NCBI RefSeq assembly: GCF_028858725.1
Contig: NC_084781.1
Coordinates: 2,240,513-2,304,512, forward strand
Length of the DNA stretch: 64,000 bases
Source: Colius striatus
Taxonomy: Eukaryota > Chordata > Aves > Coliiformes > Coliidae
Direction: 5' to 3'
Shown here: positions 1 to 13,300 of the stretch, piece after piece
How positions within the stretch are numbered: the first letter of the stretch is position 1
Layout: each line of letters begins with the position of its first letter
Program-made: the position numbers and the translations under genes
Notes under the pieces: model-generated
Databases searched by the model: none
What the model was told of the DNA's origin: nothing
The model's input: only the letters and a program-made list of their open reading frames with translations

Positions 1-841
1 CCTCACTCTTTTGGGTCAAAATCTTCCTGTTTTCACACCTTTGCTTTGCTTGAGGCTTTTAATAGATGGTGCAACCCCCCAGTTAGCATTGCACACTCAC
101 ACCCCTCCCTTGCATCTGGATGCTTTGGGATGCTCACTGGAGGAGTTCTGCTGTTGGAAGCGGGCTGCATGCACGAGCAGCAACATGTGGGCTTTGGCAG
201 GGCGTCTGCGTCGAGCTGCTGGAAGAGATTTAAAACTCCTGCCTAATTTCTTTTCCACGAAACAAATGAATCTTCAGAAGGGCCTTTCCTCACAGCTGCT
301 AAGCCATTTAATTTGTCTGAGTCATTTACAATTTGTGATGGGACTGTTAATAGCCTGATGTGGGGATTGATGTTGGTTGGATGTGGGGGTCGGGTTTCTG
401 CTTCAGGGGTTGTTGGTTTGGGGGGGGTTTTGGGGGGTTGGTTTTGAGGTGTTTTTTTGGCCTTTTGGGTTTTAATTTCTTTCTGGATTTGCCCCCAGAG
501 GCATAAAGCTGTGTTTGGAAAACGTCAGCTCCATCTCCTCAGCCCCTTTGTCATGCCAGGGCAGCTGGGGCTGAAAGCACAAACCGCAGCCCACCCATGG
601 GGACGTGCTGCCCTGCTACTACTTAACTGCTTCAAAGTACCTGTCTGTGATATGAAACATGCCATAAAATGAATATATTCCAGATGTCCCTGCAAATTTC
701 CCTTCAGCTTTGCCATCCACCTGAAGGTGGCTGCTGCAGCAAGAGGCTTCTCAGTCCCTGCTGCCTTGCTCACTGCCCAAAGGAGCGGGATGGTGGCTCC
801 TTTAGGGTTGCAGTTTGGGAAGGGGTGGCCGTCACCAGGTC
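1..841. other. Noncoding, no feature recognised
   Basis: No exon, repeat or RNA gene recognised. A G/T-rich stretch lies at about 418-475. Probably PKNOX2 5' intron or upstream sequence. Confidence 0.4.
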
Positions 842-945
842 AGGGTGATGCTCCCAGGTCATGCCCAGTGCAGTGTGGGGTGAGGGATGCAGCAGGGTGA
901 TGCTCCCAGGTCATGCCCAGTGCAGTGTGGGGTGAGGGATGCAGC
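842..945. repeat. Tandem duplication of a 52-bp unit (2 copies)
   Basis: Two consecutive, essentially identical 52-bp copies start at 842 and 894 (AGGGTGATGCTCCCAGGTCA and onward). The lack of differences suggests a recent duplication or a polymorphic repeat. Confidence 0.9.
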
Positions 946-1009
946 CCAAGTCCCAGGGAGTGATCGCTTTCCTTGGGATTGGGGAAGAAGGGGGTCACAT
1001 TGGGTTTTG

Positions 1010-1670
1010 GGGAGATCTTCATCCTCATGTCTGGAGGGGATTCCTCTCCTTGGTAAGTCTCCATTCTTAGGTTGGAGGATCTGTGTTGTTAGAGTTTGGG
1101 AATCTTCATCCTTTGTGTTGTGAGGGTCCTGGAGTTTGGGAATCCACAACCTCAGAGTTTGGGGAATCCCTGTACTTGGGATTAGGAGAATCTCCATCTT
1201 CAAAGTTAGGAGAACACCATCCTTGGAGTTTTGAGATCTCCATCCTTCAGGGTTTTGAGACACCGTCCTTGGAATTTTGAGATCTACATCCTCAGGTTTG
1301 TGAGAATCCCTGTATTTGGGACTAAAAGGATCTCCATCCTCAAGGTTCACGAGATCTCCATCCTTGGGTTTTGAAGATCTCCACCCTTGGGATTGAGAGC
1401 TTCCCATCCTTGAGGTTAGGGGATATTCCCATCCTTGGAGTTAGGAGGATATCCACCCTTGTGTTTTGTGGTGCTCCATCCTAAAGGCTTGAACATCTTC
1501 ACCTTCTCAGTGAAAAGGAGGTCTCTATTTTTGGGTTATGAGGATCTTCTTCCTTAGCTTTGCAGGGGAATCTTCATCCTTGGAAATGGGGGTCTCTCCA
1601 TCCTTGAAAGTTCTCCATCCTCAGGGTTGGGGGATCTTCACCCATGGAGGATCTTCCTATCCTTCACCCT
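1010..1670. repeat. Degenerate minisatellite, unit about 30 bp
   Basis: Many diverged copies of a GAGATCTCCATCCTTGGG-like unit separated by TTTTGAG/TTAGGAG linkers. Unit length varies (about 26-36 bp), so this is an old, decayed array. Confidence 0.75.
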
Positions 1671-1739
1671 GGATAAAGCCAGGCCCTACAACGTCCTCTG
1701 TGGCACAACATCTACTTAGTACAGGAGGCATGAGAGGTC

Positions 1740-1835
1740 TATCACGTTCCTGTGCCCCCTGATCTAGACGGACCTGCTTTAGCAAGGATGATCTCTAGAG
1801 GTCCCTTCCAACCCCCACCATTCCATGATTCTATC
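1740..1835 (+). mobile_element. CR1 3' end fragment
   Basis: Shows CR1 tail landmarks: CACGTTCCTGTG, CTGATCTAG, GATGATCTCTAGAGGTCCCT, ending in CCATTCCATGATTCTAT. 5' truncated, about 95 bp. Confidence 0.85.
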
Positions 1836-2922
1836 CAGGCTCATACCACTGGCCAACTGCAGTTTTGGGTTGCTTGGAACATGTTCTGTGAGCACAACAG
1901 CTTCCTCAGAAGCTTGACAGAAAACGCTTTGGGGTGTGTGCTTGTGACCAAATGGGCTATTTCCAGGAGACACGGGCAACAGTTTCTTTGTGTTAGGTCC
2001 TGGTTGGCTGAGAGGGCCATGGCAAAAGCTGGAAGAACAGCAGTGTGGAAGGTGCTGAAGTAGGTACAAAACCCCTACAATTACTATTCATCACTAATAT
2101 GTTGCATGGCACTAATTAATTTTTAAAGAGCCTCACTGGGGACCTCATTGCTAAAACATGATGTTTTCTCCTCCGGCACCACAACTGTTAACTCCAAACA
2201 AGGCAGAAGAAAGCCAGAAAGGCTGAAGAACTGAAACCTCCATCAGACAGCAGCTTGGAGGAGATGGGCCAAATCCTGAGGTGCCACGTTCTGTTCCACC
2301 CCTCCAAAGGCATTTTATTGGGGGGGGTGAGGAGTCAAATCCAGCTTCCCCAGAGTGCAGAAATGTCGCCTGAGCTGTGAGCACACTGGAGGCAAAGGCA
2401 AAAGCTATTTTCAGCTCTGCTCTCACCTGTCTCACTTTACCCCAGCATGGCTTTCCTGAATATTTTTAGCTGTGTTTTATTAGTGCTCTTGCAAGCCTCA
2501 GACAGGGGGATTGTTACCACTGAGCTCACTCACACGTAGGTTATTTAACTCAGTCTTTGGGAGCACTAAGAACAGACTTTCCTCAACATTTCCATTGTGA
2601 TGTGACACCCAAAGATATTGGTTTGGTGTTTCCTCATCACCTGATGTACAGGGTATTGCTCCTAAAGTGGCCAGAGGTGGAAATGCTTTATCTTCCATTT
2701 GTGTTTAATCATTCCTTTAATTAACATGGATCCTTTGCTTGCCACCACCTTGAGCCTATCAATTCATTCCAGCCTTCTAAGTTTCATCTTCTCCAAAGGA
2801 AGGAGAATTTAGCAAGCTTCTGCAAAGGTACTGAACAACAAAAAAGTGTCAAATTCAGTGGTTTATTTTACCTTTTTCCTTTAAAATCAAGCAAACTGGG
2901 GCATATCTTGGGATGTCTTCTC
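1836..2922. other. Noncoding, no feature recognised
   Basis: Unique sequence with no recognisable exon or repeat. Confidence 0.4.
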
Positions 2923-3592
2923 TGGGGCTGGTTGGACCAGGATCTGGGGCTGATTGCACCAGGATCTGGGGCTGGTTGGCCAGGATCTGGGGCTGATTGC
3001 ACCAGGATCTGGGGCTGATTGCACTAGCATCTGGGGCTGGTTGAATCAGAATCTGAGTTTGATTGTACCAGGATTTGAGTCTGGTTGGACCAGGATCTGG
3101 GATTGATTGCACAAGGATGTGGGGCTGATTGCATCAGGATCTGGGGCTGGTTAGGCCAGGATCTGGGGTTGATTGGACCAGGATCTGGGGCTGCTTGTAC
3201 CAGGATCTGGGTCTGGTTGTATGAGGATCTGGGGCTGGTTGGACCAGGACCTGGGGCTGATTGCACCAGTATCTGAGGCTGATTGGATCAGAATCTGTGT
3301 CTGGTTGGACCAGGATCTGGGGTTGATTGGACCAGAATCTGGGGCTGATTGCAGCAGGATCTGGGGCTGGTTAGACCAGGATCTGGGGTTGATTGGACCA
3401 GGATCTGGGGCTGCTTGTATGAGGATCTGTGGCTGGTTGGATCAGAATCTGAGGTTGATTATACCAGGATCAGGGTCTGGTTGGACCAGGATCTGGAGTT
3501 GATTGGACCAGAATCTGGGGCTGATTGCACCAGGATCTGGGTCTGGTTAGACGAGGATCTGGGGCTGGTTGGATCAGGATCTGGGGCTGAAA
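2923..3592. repeat. 22-bp minisatellite (VNTR), about 30 copies
   Basis: Unit ACCAGGATCTGGGGCTGATT plus two bases repeats in steady 22-bp register for about 670 bp, with scattered point changes (ATTGC/GTTGG alternation). There are no unique spacers, so it is a minisatellite. Because 22 is not a multiple of 3, open frames in it repeat every 22 residues by chance. Confidence 0.93.
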
Positions 3593-6500
3593 ACAATTAA
3601 CAATTGACAGCATTGCAATGTAGGGGTGGTATTTTTAGCAGTTGAGGAGAGGTTTTGCTGCTTTTGGGGTCACAGAGGGCTGCAGCCAAGGGGAGTCCAC
3701 ACGCTCCACCCCCAGACAAGGCCATTTCTTGTTTCCATATGGAAAAGGGATGTGGCATCTGGTTTCACTCCCAGCAGCTGGCAGCTTGAAGCCTGTGTTT
3801 TTGCCTGGTGCGGGGGGTAAAGAGAAAATAAAGTGTCGAATTGTTTGGCATTATCAAGGATTTCTGCTCCCCAGGACTCCTGCATAAAGAGATGGAAATT
3901 TGAGCTGCTGGAGCCAAGAAACACACAGAAGTATATGAATTTATTACATTTTATCTCGTTCCCCCTGCAAACAGCGCCTGGAAATGTCAAAAGATCATCT
4001 ATTGTTTCATCGTTTAGAAAGGGTTTTTGTTGTCTGGTTGTAATTTCTTTGATGCCTGGCTGTGGGGAAGGAAGGAGAAGGAATTTGGGAGCAAGGAGAA
4101 GGCAGAGGCTGCGGCAGGTTGAAGGTGGAGGTTTTGTCTGGCCACGGGAGCTCCACGCATTTAAATTTCTCACATCCTGGGTTTTTAATTTAACAAATGT
4201 AATTAAGGCTGGGGTAGGTACTGGGATTATTCATTTACTCCAGCTGGAAAAGGGAAGGGAGGGGGGAAAGAGAAATGAAATTGAATGCAAATTCTGTAAT
4301 CAGACGTGAAGTTGAGGACGGTGGGACGTGATGGGGAAGTGTCAGCACATTAATGGGACTGCTTTCTCTAAACAGCACCCAAACCTAAGAGCCAGGGATT
4401 ATTTGAATAATTGAGGTGGCATTTGATAAGATATCTGATTGCTGATATCTCCTTAAGACAGGAGGCCCTAATTGTAATTCTCCATCAAGAAGGATTAATC
4501 TGCGGAGCTGGGTGCGTTGGGAATCGGGTGGTGTCAGGCTGCCTCCCTTCAATTTCGCTCTTGTAACGAGGGTTGTCGTGCCCAGGGAAGGTGCCAAAGT
4601 GATTTTATCACTTCTCCTGTTACTTGATACGTGAGCCAGGAGCTTGTCAGGTAGAGTGGCTCAGCCCTGAGGAGGGCTCAGCCCACCAATGAGTTGCCCA
4701 CAGCCATTGGGGGTGTATTTTAGAAGTGAGAAGGATGTGTTGGTGGGTTTTGGTGTCTCTTCTTGTCTTCAGGACACAATGCAACTCCTTTTTTCCCCTA
4801 GAAAATGGAGACAAACTGCCTCAACTTCATCAGACTGCCTCATTGGAGGACCATAACTCCATCCACAACCCTGGTCATCTGATGGAACCCAACTTTGATG
4901 CTCTTAGGAAGCTCTTGGGGGTTGATGATCGTTGACTCCCAACTCAACCTTGGCAGGGTAGCAAGAGGATTTTCCACTCCATTTAGCAGCAGACAATTGC
5001 TCATCATCATAAAAAAGCTTTTCTTGCATTTCCAAAGCAGTTATGCATTCCCACAGGAGAAATAACATCTCTGTAGAGTCCTTTTCTCTGTTGGGTTCCT
5101 CTTGGAACCAGGAGAGATGGAGAAGGACTTTGCTTCTTGAATCCCTCACTTTGGGTGATATTAGAAAGGGTTTTGAAGTGATGAAAACATCAGTTAAAAC
5201 CCAAATCTATCCCAAGTCGAAGATCCCAGGCTGGTAAACAAATGATCACTGTGGTGTCTCTTTCTCACCTCCTCTATCTAGCAGCAAATGAAAAAAGGGA
5301 AAAGGAGATGAAAGAAGGCAAAGGGATAAAGCTTGAAAGAGGGATTTCTGGGTGTTTCTTCCAGAGCATGAATATTTAGGGGAAAAAAATGTAAATGTAA
5401 CACAACTCCCCCCCCCAATCTTGTGTTGGGGAGAAAATATTCATGAGCCCTACTGCAATCATTGGGTTGCCCAGCAATGAAGAGAAGGGATTATATTTCT
5501 CCTGTCACTAAAGCAAAGCCAAATGCAGAGATTTCTTATTTCTTCCTTTTATTTCATGTCCTACCATCCTCCTCCTGTGGCTATGGGCTAATACCCCACT
5601 CTGCTAAGTGCATCAGTCCTCTGGGTGATGTGATTTGAGCCGAGCTCTGAGCAGTGCATCTGCAAGCAAGAAAGATTGGGGTTTTTTTTTCCCCTTAAAA
5701 CCCCCAACCAACCCCACCCCAGCACCAAACCCCAACTTAAATCACTTGAGATAAGTTGGGTGTTATGTTAAGGTTGCAAATTGCTTGTTTTCTCCTCCAG
5801 CTGGAGCTGTTAATTCAGAACAATTAACGCGCCGTTTAACAAACAGAGACGGAGCATATGGAGGGGGTCCTGGGGAAAAAAAAAGGAGCCTTTTTGGGAT
5901 GGAGAGCTCTGGCTTGTGCAAAATTGGGTGGATAACTCCAGCTTGAGTCTCCTCTGAGCTCCTGGCAGTCGTCCTGGGGAATGACATGGGAGTTTATTCC
6001 CCCCACCCAAAACCTCCGTTGAGCACCGAGTGATGCTCAAGCAACATCCAACTGGGTCTCCAGACCTGACTGGGATGAATTTACCCTTAATAATGTTGGC
6101 ACCACGCTGTCTATCCTTAAAATATTTCTTCTTGGTGAAGAAATAACGAATCCTAAAGTAATGCCTGGGTTTGTTTGTTGATGAGTCCACAAAACACTGC
6201 TCTGGCTTCATCCTTTAAGCCTTTCTGTAGCCTCGTTTGGGATTACCTGCCATCTATTTTCTTAGGTTGCCTTTATTTTTAGAGGGAGGTGAAGAACAGA
6301 AGGCTACATCTGGAAATAAACCCCAAAACTCTCCATCAGTGGATGAGCTCAACCTGCTGTAACATATTCCTGTGCCAGGGAGCAAAGAGGTGAGCTGTCT
6401 GAGATTTCTATGGGATGCTGTGTAAAGCACTGCAAGAATGGAAGGGGTTGCATTGATGCAGCCCAGGGGAGGCTTATGGGATGGTCCAGCCTTCTTTCCA

Positions 6501-9269
6501 TCCTTGCATCCTTGCATCTCTACATCCTTGCATCTCTGCTCCTTTGCAGCCTTGCAGCCTTCTGTCTGTGCATCCTTGCATCTGTTGCTCCATTCCTCCA
6601 TACATCCGTTGTTTTTGGCCCTGTAGCTCTGACCATGATTGCACATGAATTTCATTCAAACCACTCAAGATTTTGGGGATTTTTCCTACATGAACCCCCC
6701 CACCCCCTAAATCCAGCTATTTTCTTTTGAGCCTTTATAGGAACCAGTGCACAGCAGCATTTTACATCCTTCCCAAATGATGGGAAAACATCCTTTTACC
6801 ACCCCAGAGCTGCCATTAGGATTTTGATTCTGGGGATCCCTGCAGCATGAACCCCCCAGAAACTTCCATCCTGAGCTGTGAAAGCCAAGCAGGTCATGTT
6901 GAAGAGCTTTTGCTGCAAACCCCTTTCCTGTTCTTCCCCCATTCCAGGATGGATGGAGGCAGCAGCAGCAGCAGCAGCAGCGGCAAATCTGAATAACTAA
7001 TCAGAGTCCTCATTAACCCCCTGCTGAGATGCTCAAACATTCACTTTGCTGTTTGTGAAGCAGGGAAAAAAAAAAAAACAAGGGAAAAAAAACCAACCCC
7101 AAACCCAAGCCCTCACAACCCACCCTGCATTAAAATGGATGTGTTATTAATCCCACTGTTCCAGACCTCACGGGTACCCAATTTCCCTCCGTCTCGCCCG
7201 AGGCTGAGCAGTGTGGTGCTGCTTCTGTGGGGCATTTTGACTTTCTGGTGTTTATCTGTACAGCATAACCAGGCTGCTTTTGTTCCCTGGGCCCAGATGT
7301 GCACATATGTGTGCATCCAAGGGCTGTGTGTGTGTGTTTGTGTGAGGTGGATACTGGTATTTCCATACGTTGCCCTCCCTTTGGTTAATGCAAATGGCCT
7401 GTAGCTGCCTTCTGCTGATGGACTTGTCTCTCCTGGGTTGATTTTGGTGGTGAAATGGCTTTGCCTTTTGCAGAAGTATAGAAATACTGAAGTTCAGAAG
7501 TAGAAGCATTGGATCTTTTCACTCTCTTTGAGCAAGGATGGGGTTAGTGCATCCACCAGGTAAAAGGATGAGAAATAGCACGTTTCACTTTGGTACCTTC
7601 AAGCATCCCCAACATCCAGCCCCAGCCTCTACTCAGAGACTGGAGATGCTACAGAAATTGCAGCATGAGGAGGGGAAAACCCAACAAATCAAAGGGTTTT
7701 TTATGGCTTGGAGAGTCAAAACCACCCTTTAGAGCTCTTTAAACTGTGGCTTCAGCTTTTATTTCTGCCTTCATTTGGTCATGTGTAGTGTTTCTCCTGT
7801 TGTCCCCAGGGATTTACAGTTTGGGGCCACCACAGCTTAGCATTGGGGTATGAAAAGGGAATCCAGCAAACCCCAGCAGCGTTGGGAGGGGCTTTCACCA
7901 CTCCTTGTTTCTATTTAAGTCAGAGGAGCTGGCGTTCCGTTTATTAACAAATCACAGTCCCAATTAATCAGCGCTGAGATGATGAGCTTGGAAACATGAG
8001 CTGCTCACGTTGGAAACAAGGTGACACGACAGGAGAAGCTTCTTTCTTTAGAATCTTAGACTTTTTGCTGAAATCCTGGGTGGCTTTTTTCGTTACCAAA
8101 TGTCAGCTTTATTAGCATTCCCTTACACTTAATTAAACCTTTATTAACAGCGATGCCCTTGGCTTTATTTTTTGCAACCTGCCTACAGGCAGAGGTCTTG
8201 GGATTGCTGAGTTCCTCTCTCTACCCTTGGGTGTTACTCAGCTTGACTGGATCAGTGGTTTAGGGCGTTTTGGGGGGTTGATCAGGGTGTTTTTGGGTGG
8301 GAGGGGTGTCCCTGGGACACTGTGTGTCTCACTGCCTTGGGTGGAGCATCTTGAAGGAGACATCTCCTCCATTCCTTTTCACATAGGGAGGACTTCAAAG
8401 GCCTCTGCTAAACTTCAAAGGATGCCTTTTGAAGTCCCTAAAAAAAGAGACTTATCTCCTTCTGCAGGGGTGTTGAGGAAGATGTCCCTGGTGGGGATGG
8501 CTCTTGGTGCTCTTCACGATGAGGATGAAAACAGCAGCTTTAGTGCAGCAGCTCACAAAGCTGCATTTTTGTCTGCCATGCATGCAGCATCCTCAGCTCT
8601 GATCACCTCCAAGGGTGAGAATCAGTGTGCCAGAGCCTTACTGACCTACTCCTTTTCCTCCAGTTCTCATGTTTTGTTCACACAGTGAGCCCAGATGACA
8701 AAAGCCTCTCCAATAGAACGGATAAAAAAAGAGTCTGCAGTGTTGGAGCTCCAAAAGATGAGCTTTGTCATCATGTCATCAGGACAAACCCAATGCAGAT
8801 GAGATCCTGGGTCCTTGATGAGTTGTTGGCATCAGCCCATACATGCTCCCCCATGAGCCTGGAGGGTTTTTTGAGTTCTTGAGCATAAATATCCTTAATA
8901 TTTCAGCTGCTGTTGTGATGGAAGAGGTTTGGACTTGAGTCCCATGTAGTGTAACCCAAATCAGGTCTCTAAACCTCTTGCCCAAAAAGTCCAGAGGCAT
9001 CTTGACCTGTCACTAAGTTTTCCATGTTTGTGTGTTTCTGCCCTGAAATCACCCAGTTGCTTCCATATCTCTCCTTGGCCAATAAGCTCAGTGATGTCCA
9101 GCTTACCAGAAATGGCATTTCTTATGCTGGCTTGCTCATACACTCACATCTTTTGGACTCCCTCCTCTTGGTTATGGTGATGGATACAGTCTGTGAAGTT
9201 AGTGTTGTTATTGCAAGGGGGTTGGGATGGAATTAAAACCAAGGGAAACAGTCCTCACGGGTCTCAGTG
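3593..9269. other. Noncoding; possible regulatory segments only
   Basis: No exon recognised. An AT-rich, TAAT-motif-rich stretch lies at 3,880-4,640. A (CAG)7 run lies at about 6,961-6,981 and a short GT-rich run at about 7,325-7,346. An imperfect 'catccttgcatc' repeat lies at 6,490-6,600. A ~36-bp motif occurs at both 6,995-7,033 and 7,946-7,982. Confidence 0.4.
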
Positions 9270-9985
9270 TAGGAGGCATAGCTCTGCAGCTGACATAGAG
9301 CAGAGGTGCATCCCTGAGGTGTGCTGTGGAGATCTCAGGAGCTCTCTGGAGGTGGTGTGAAGCATGGTAGGGTATGTCAGATGTACACTGGAATCAGGGG
9401 ATCAAGGTACATATGTACCAGCCATATATCAGCATAGCTCTGCACTGGGTTTGCTGTATCAAAGTAAGAGATGTTGGCTGTACATTGCAGATCTGAGGAG
9501 CTCCCTAGAGGTGATGTGTATCAAGGGACATGTATCAGATACATCTTGGAGATCTGAGGAGCTCTCTAGAGTTTGATGTATATCACAGTAGATGTATCAG
9601 ATATATCAGGGAGGTTTGAGGAGCTTCAGGCAGGTGACATATATCAGAGGTGTGTGTGTCAGATGTGTAGTGGTGAGGAGCTGCCTACAAGTGATTTATA
9701 TCAAGGCAGATGTATCAGATGTATACTGAAGATGTGAGGAGCTCGACAGAGATTATGTGTATCAAGGGACATATATCAGACACATACTGGAGATCTGAGG
9801 AGCTCTCTACCAGGTGATATATATCAAGGTGGATGTATCAGACATATATTGGAGATCTTGGGTGATGTTTATCACCTAAGATAGAGGTGATATCTGGAGG
9901 TGATGTATATCAAGGGATATTTATCAGACATGTAATGGAGATCTGAGGGGCTCACTAGAGGTGATGTATATTCAGAGATCTGGGG
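9270..9985. repeat. Degenerate satellite-like array, unit about 60 bp
   Basis: About ten diverged copies of a unit with the blocks GAGATCTGAGGAGCTCTCTA, GGTGATGTATATCAAGG and ACATGTATCAGA. Spacing is 58-70 bp. Copies at 9,490-9,850 are the clearest. Confidence 0.85.
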
Positions 9986-12900
9986 AATTTTCTCTCTTTT
10001 ATTCCTTTCCTTTGCAGCCAAACACAAAACACCTTTGTCACCATGCCGACCCTTGCTCAGCCCATCTCCATCCACAAGACCCCAGCCTCAGCCTCTGTAA
10101 AGGCCAGACCCTTAGGAGATGCAGCATCATCTCTGACATCCTGTGTGGGTTGTTCCTTATTAAAAAAACAGGCTGTGAGCTCTCTTGGTTTTGAGTTAAT
10201 GGTTCTTCTGTATATCCTGCCATCTGAGCCCGAGTGTAAAAGTGCTTTTAGACTCAAGCAAGGATTGTAATGAACCAGGGGGTGTGAAACGGTGCCACAG
10301 CCAATGGCTAATGCTCTTTCATTGCTTTTATCCCTTTTTTCCTCCTTTTCAGACCCAGATTGTACTGCAAACTCTGAGTGAGATCCCGTGCTGGGGACTT
10401 GCCACCCCTCAGGAGCTGAAAGGGACGGGACGGGACCGGGTCACCCTTCATCCTTTACGGACAGAGCTGCAACGAGCACGCCGCTGTTTGCTGCACACAT
10501 CCTGGTTTGAGCTCTCAAAATCTGATTGCTTGCTTTCATCCTTCCTTGGAGGTGTTCAAACCTGCTTGGGCAAACCCTTGGGGTCTGATCTAGCTCAGCC
10601 ATCAGCCCTGCTTTCACATCCAAGAACCCATTCCCACTCGTTTCCCTTCATCCCTCCTATTTCCCCCTATATTCTTTGTGCATTAAGGGCAGACTTCCCC
10701 CACTGCAATGCCTCCAAAAGCTTCATCCTCTGCTTAACATTTCACCTTGTCCTTTCCACCTTTTCTATCAGCACTCAAATATCTCATCCTTTGCTTTCCC
10801 AGGTTGTGATCCCTACCCAGGAAATCTTGTTTTGGGAGCAGGAGGAGGACGCTTGCAGGGCAGCTGCTCCCTGAGCACGCCCCAAACAGTAAGGCTGCTT
10901 TGCTTTATATTAATTAGCCAATTATATGTGTTAATTGTGCAGTTACATATATTAGTTGAGTGGGATAGGAGGAGTTGTGACCTTGGTGGGGCTTTATTTG
11001 AGGGGAGTTTCTACTCTTCTTGCCAGTACACCCAGATGATATCACCCCTTCTGTAAATGCAGTGAGCATTTCAGGGGGAATTAGAGGCTCTTTAGCTTGG
11101 TTTTCATTTGTATTTTAGAAATCAGGCTGTGCTTTAAACCTCAAGTATTAAAAACACCATGTCATGAGGCCTACAAGCCATGGGCAGCCTGGAGGAAAAC
11201 ACAAGATATCTTTTGGATAAAATACCCTGAAGTACAGGGCTGCTCTCACTGGGAGATTTTGGCACCTCAGTAGGATGCAGAGAGAGGGTCACCAGCTAAA
11301 AATAACTGAAACATGGAGCTTAAAATAAGATGTACGTGAAACCAAGGGTCTCACAGTCCTTTAGTCAACCCCAATGGCTAAAATTAGGGCTTGACAGAAT
11401 GACAAACGTGCTTGATCTGTGCCAAAACCACAGGCACCCAGCAGGTGACAAAGCAAATAAAACCCCCTTTGGCTGCAACTTTCCTGCTAAAAGGAGCAAA
11501 GAGAAATCTTTGGTCACTGAAAATGGAGGTGCTGCCTTCAATTTGGGCAAGCATCCTGAAATGTTTCCTTTAGGATGGGAGTATCTCAGAGGAAAACCCC
11601 AAAACTTCATTCAGCCCATGGCTCAGCAGAGCATCTTTGCTTTGTGCCTTTTCTTTTGAGGTCTTGCCTCTTCTGAAAGTCCTTTTTAATAAACAGTAGC
11701 CAATAATGACAGGATTATTTCCTCCAGGCTGCCCTTTTCAGCTCTGGTTCTTGCTGGTGACCTTCCCTCTGCAACAAACAGACCCCAAAAAGCAGGATTA
11801 AAGATGTGATTTCAAGATGTGATGAAGCAGCTGCATTTCTCCTTAGTCTGGTTTTGGCACCTTAAATAAAGGTACAGGTTGGGTTCCCAAATCAAGGTGC
11901 ATGTTGGGTTCATTTTGTTATGACTTCTCTGATGGGTTTGCAGGGGTTTGAAGTCATCACAAGGATCTCTTATAGGGGAGATCCTCCCTGCCTTGATGCC
12001 AGGCAGTCAGTCAGTGTTTTGATGTCAGCTGCCTGATGCTTGCATGGAAGGGTACTTTGGGCACTTTGGGTGGTTTGCTTTGGAGGAAACATGAGTACAT
12101 GTCTGTGGAGGACACAAGCACAGCCTGGGCTGTTTAGCATCTCCAGCAAAAAGACCAAACTCAACCTCTTGAGCAAATTGTGTCAATAAGGTCAAGACAC
12201 CTCTCAGCAGAGGCACAGAAAGACACCACGGTGAGTGTCCACCTTCTGAAACATAAGGCTGGTGTTGCTCTAAGTGGCTAATGATGGAAATTACCTATCC
12301 TGAAGACATCTTCTGAGAAATAACTCACTTCCCTTTGGCCTTTTTCCACCTTGTCTGTGGGTCACCTCATTTTCCAGGCACAAAACCACTTCAGCTTTCC
12401 TCCTCCTGAAGCCTGTACCTGCAGAGATGCTCCTGTGAGGCCAAGTTGTACCTTTTGTAACTGTACCAAAAAAGCTGCAGGAAAAATTGGCACATCTGTC
12501 TCACACCATAAACACTTCCCAATCCCTTCTGGGGTTTTTTTTTGGCCCCAATTTCCTCACTGTGTTGAGTTTAGACCAGGCTGAACATATCTTAAGGCCT
12601 ATCATTCAGAGTAAATGGAGAAGAGAATGTAATTAAAGGAGTTCAAAACTATTTGAGACTCCCTAGCTAGCTGGAGCTGTATAAATCACCATGTCATGTC
12701 TCAAATCTCTGTCACTGAGGCTGGAAACGTGGCAAAAAAAAAAGAGCCCAAATTGCTTTCAAATGAAAGATGTTTAAATTGAGACAATCAATCCAACAGC
12801 TCACGTCACAGTCTTTGGTGTCTTGGCTTAGGGCTTGGATGGCAACAACTCTCTGCCCATCCCCAGAAGCTTGGCATGCCTCAAGGGAAACCTTCTTTTA

Positions 12901-13300
12901 GTCTTCTGGTTTGTAGGGTTGTTTCTCATTGGGTTTTGATTGGGTTTTAAAAGGAAGTTGAAGGGGGGGAGGTAAGACCAGGAGGAGCTGGAGAGCTGCA
13001 AGGGAGGGATGTGAAGTGGAAACTGCACCGAGTTGGGAGCTCTGATTTATCTGCCATATGGGAAAGAGGAAAACAGCCTGCTCCAGAGGGATTTCTTTCC
13101 CTCTCCCAAAGGGAAAATTTGCAAGTGTGATGGCAGGATTTAGCAAGAAACGAGGCAGATTTAAGGGAGAAGAAGGTTTTATTGGGTGTGCTGAGGAATT
13201 ACTCTGCTTTCAGGGCTTTCCCAAGGGTGGGGAAGTCTTTGCACCTTGTGTGTCTTCATCCATGTCTCTGCAGTTGGGTTAAATCTGCTGATTTGAGCAC
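9986..13300. other. Noncoding, no feature recognised
   Basis: Nothing recognised. The longest open stretch (10,242-10,874) has no domain and no family resemblance, and reads as chance. Confidence 0.4.

Noticed and set aside
2923..3592. Regular repeat that could be taken for a CRISPR array
   Set aside because: The 22-bp units are contiguous with no unique spacers, and the host is a vertebrate.
6961..6981. (CAG)7 run
   Set aside because: Too short to be unstable and not in an exon.
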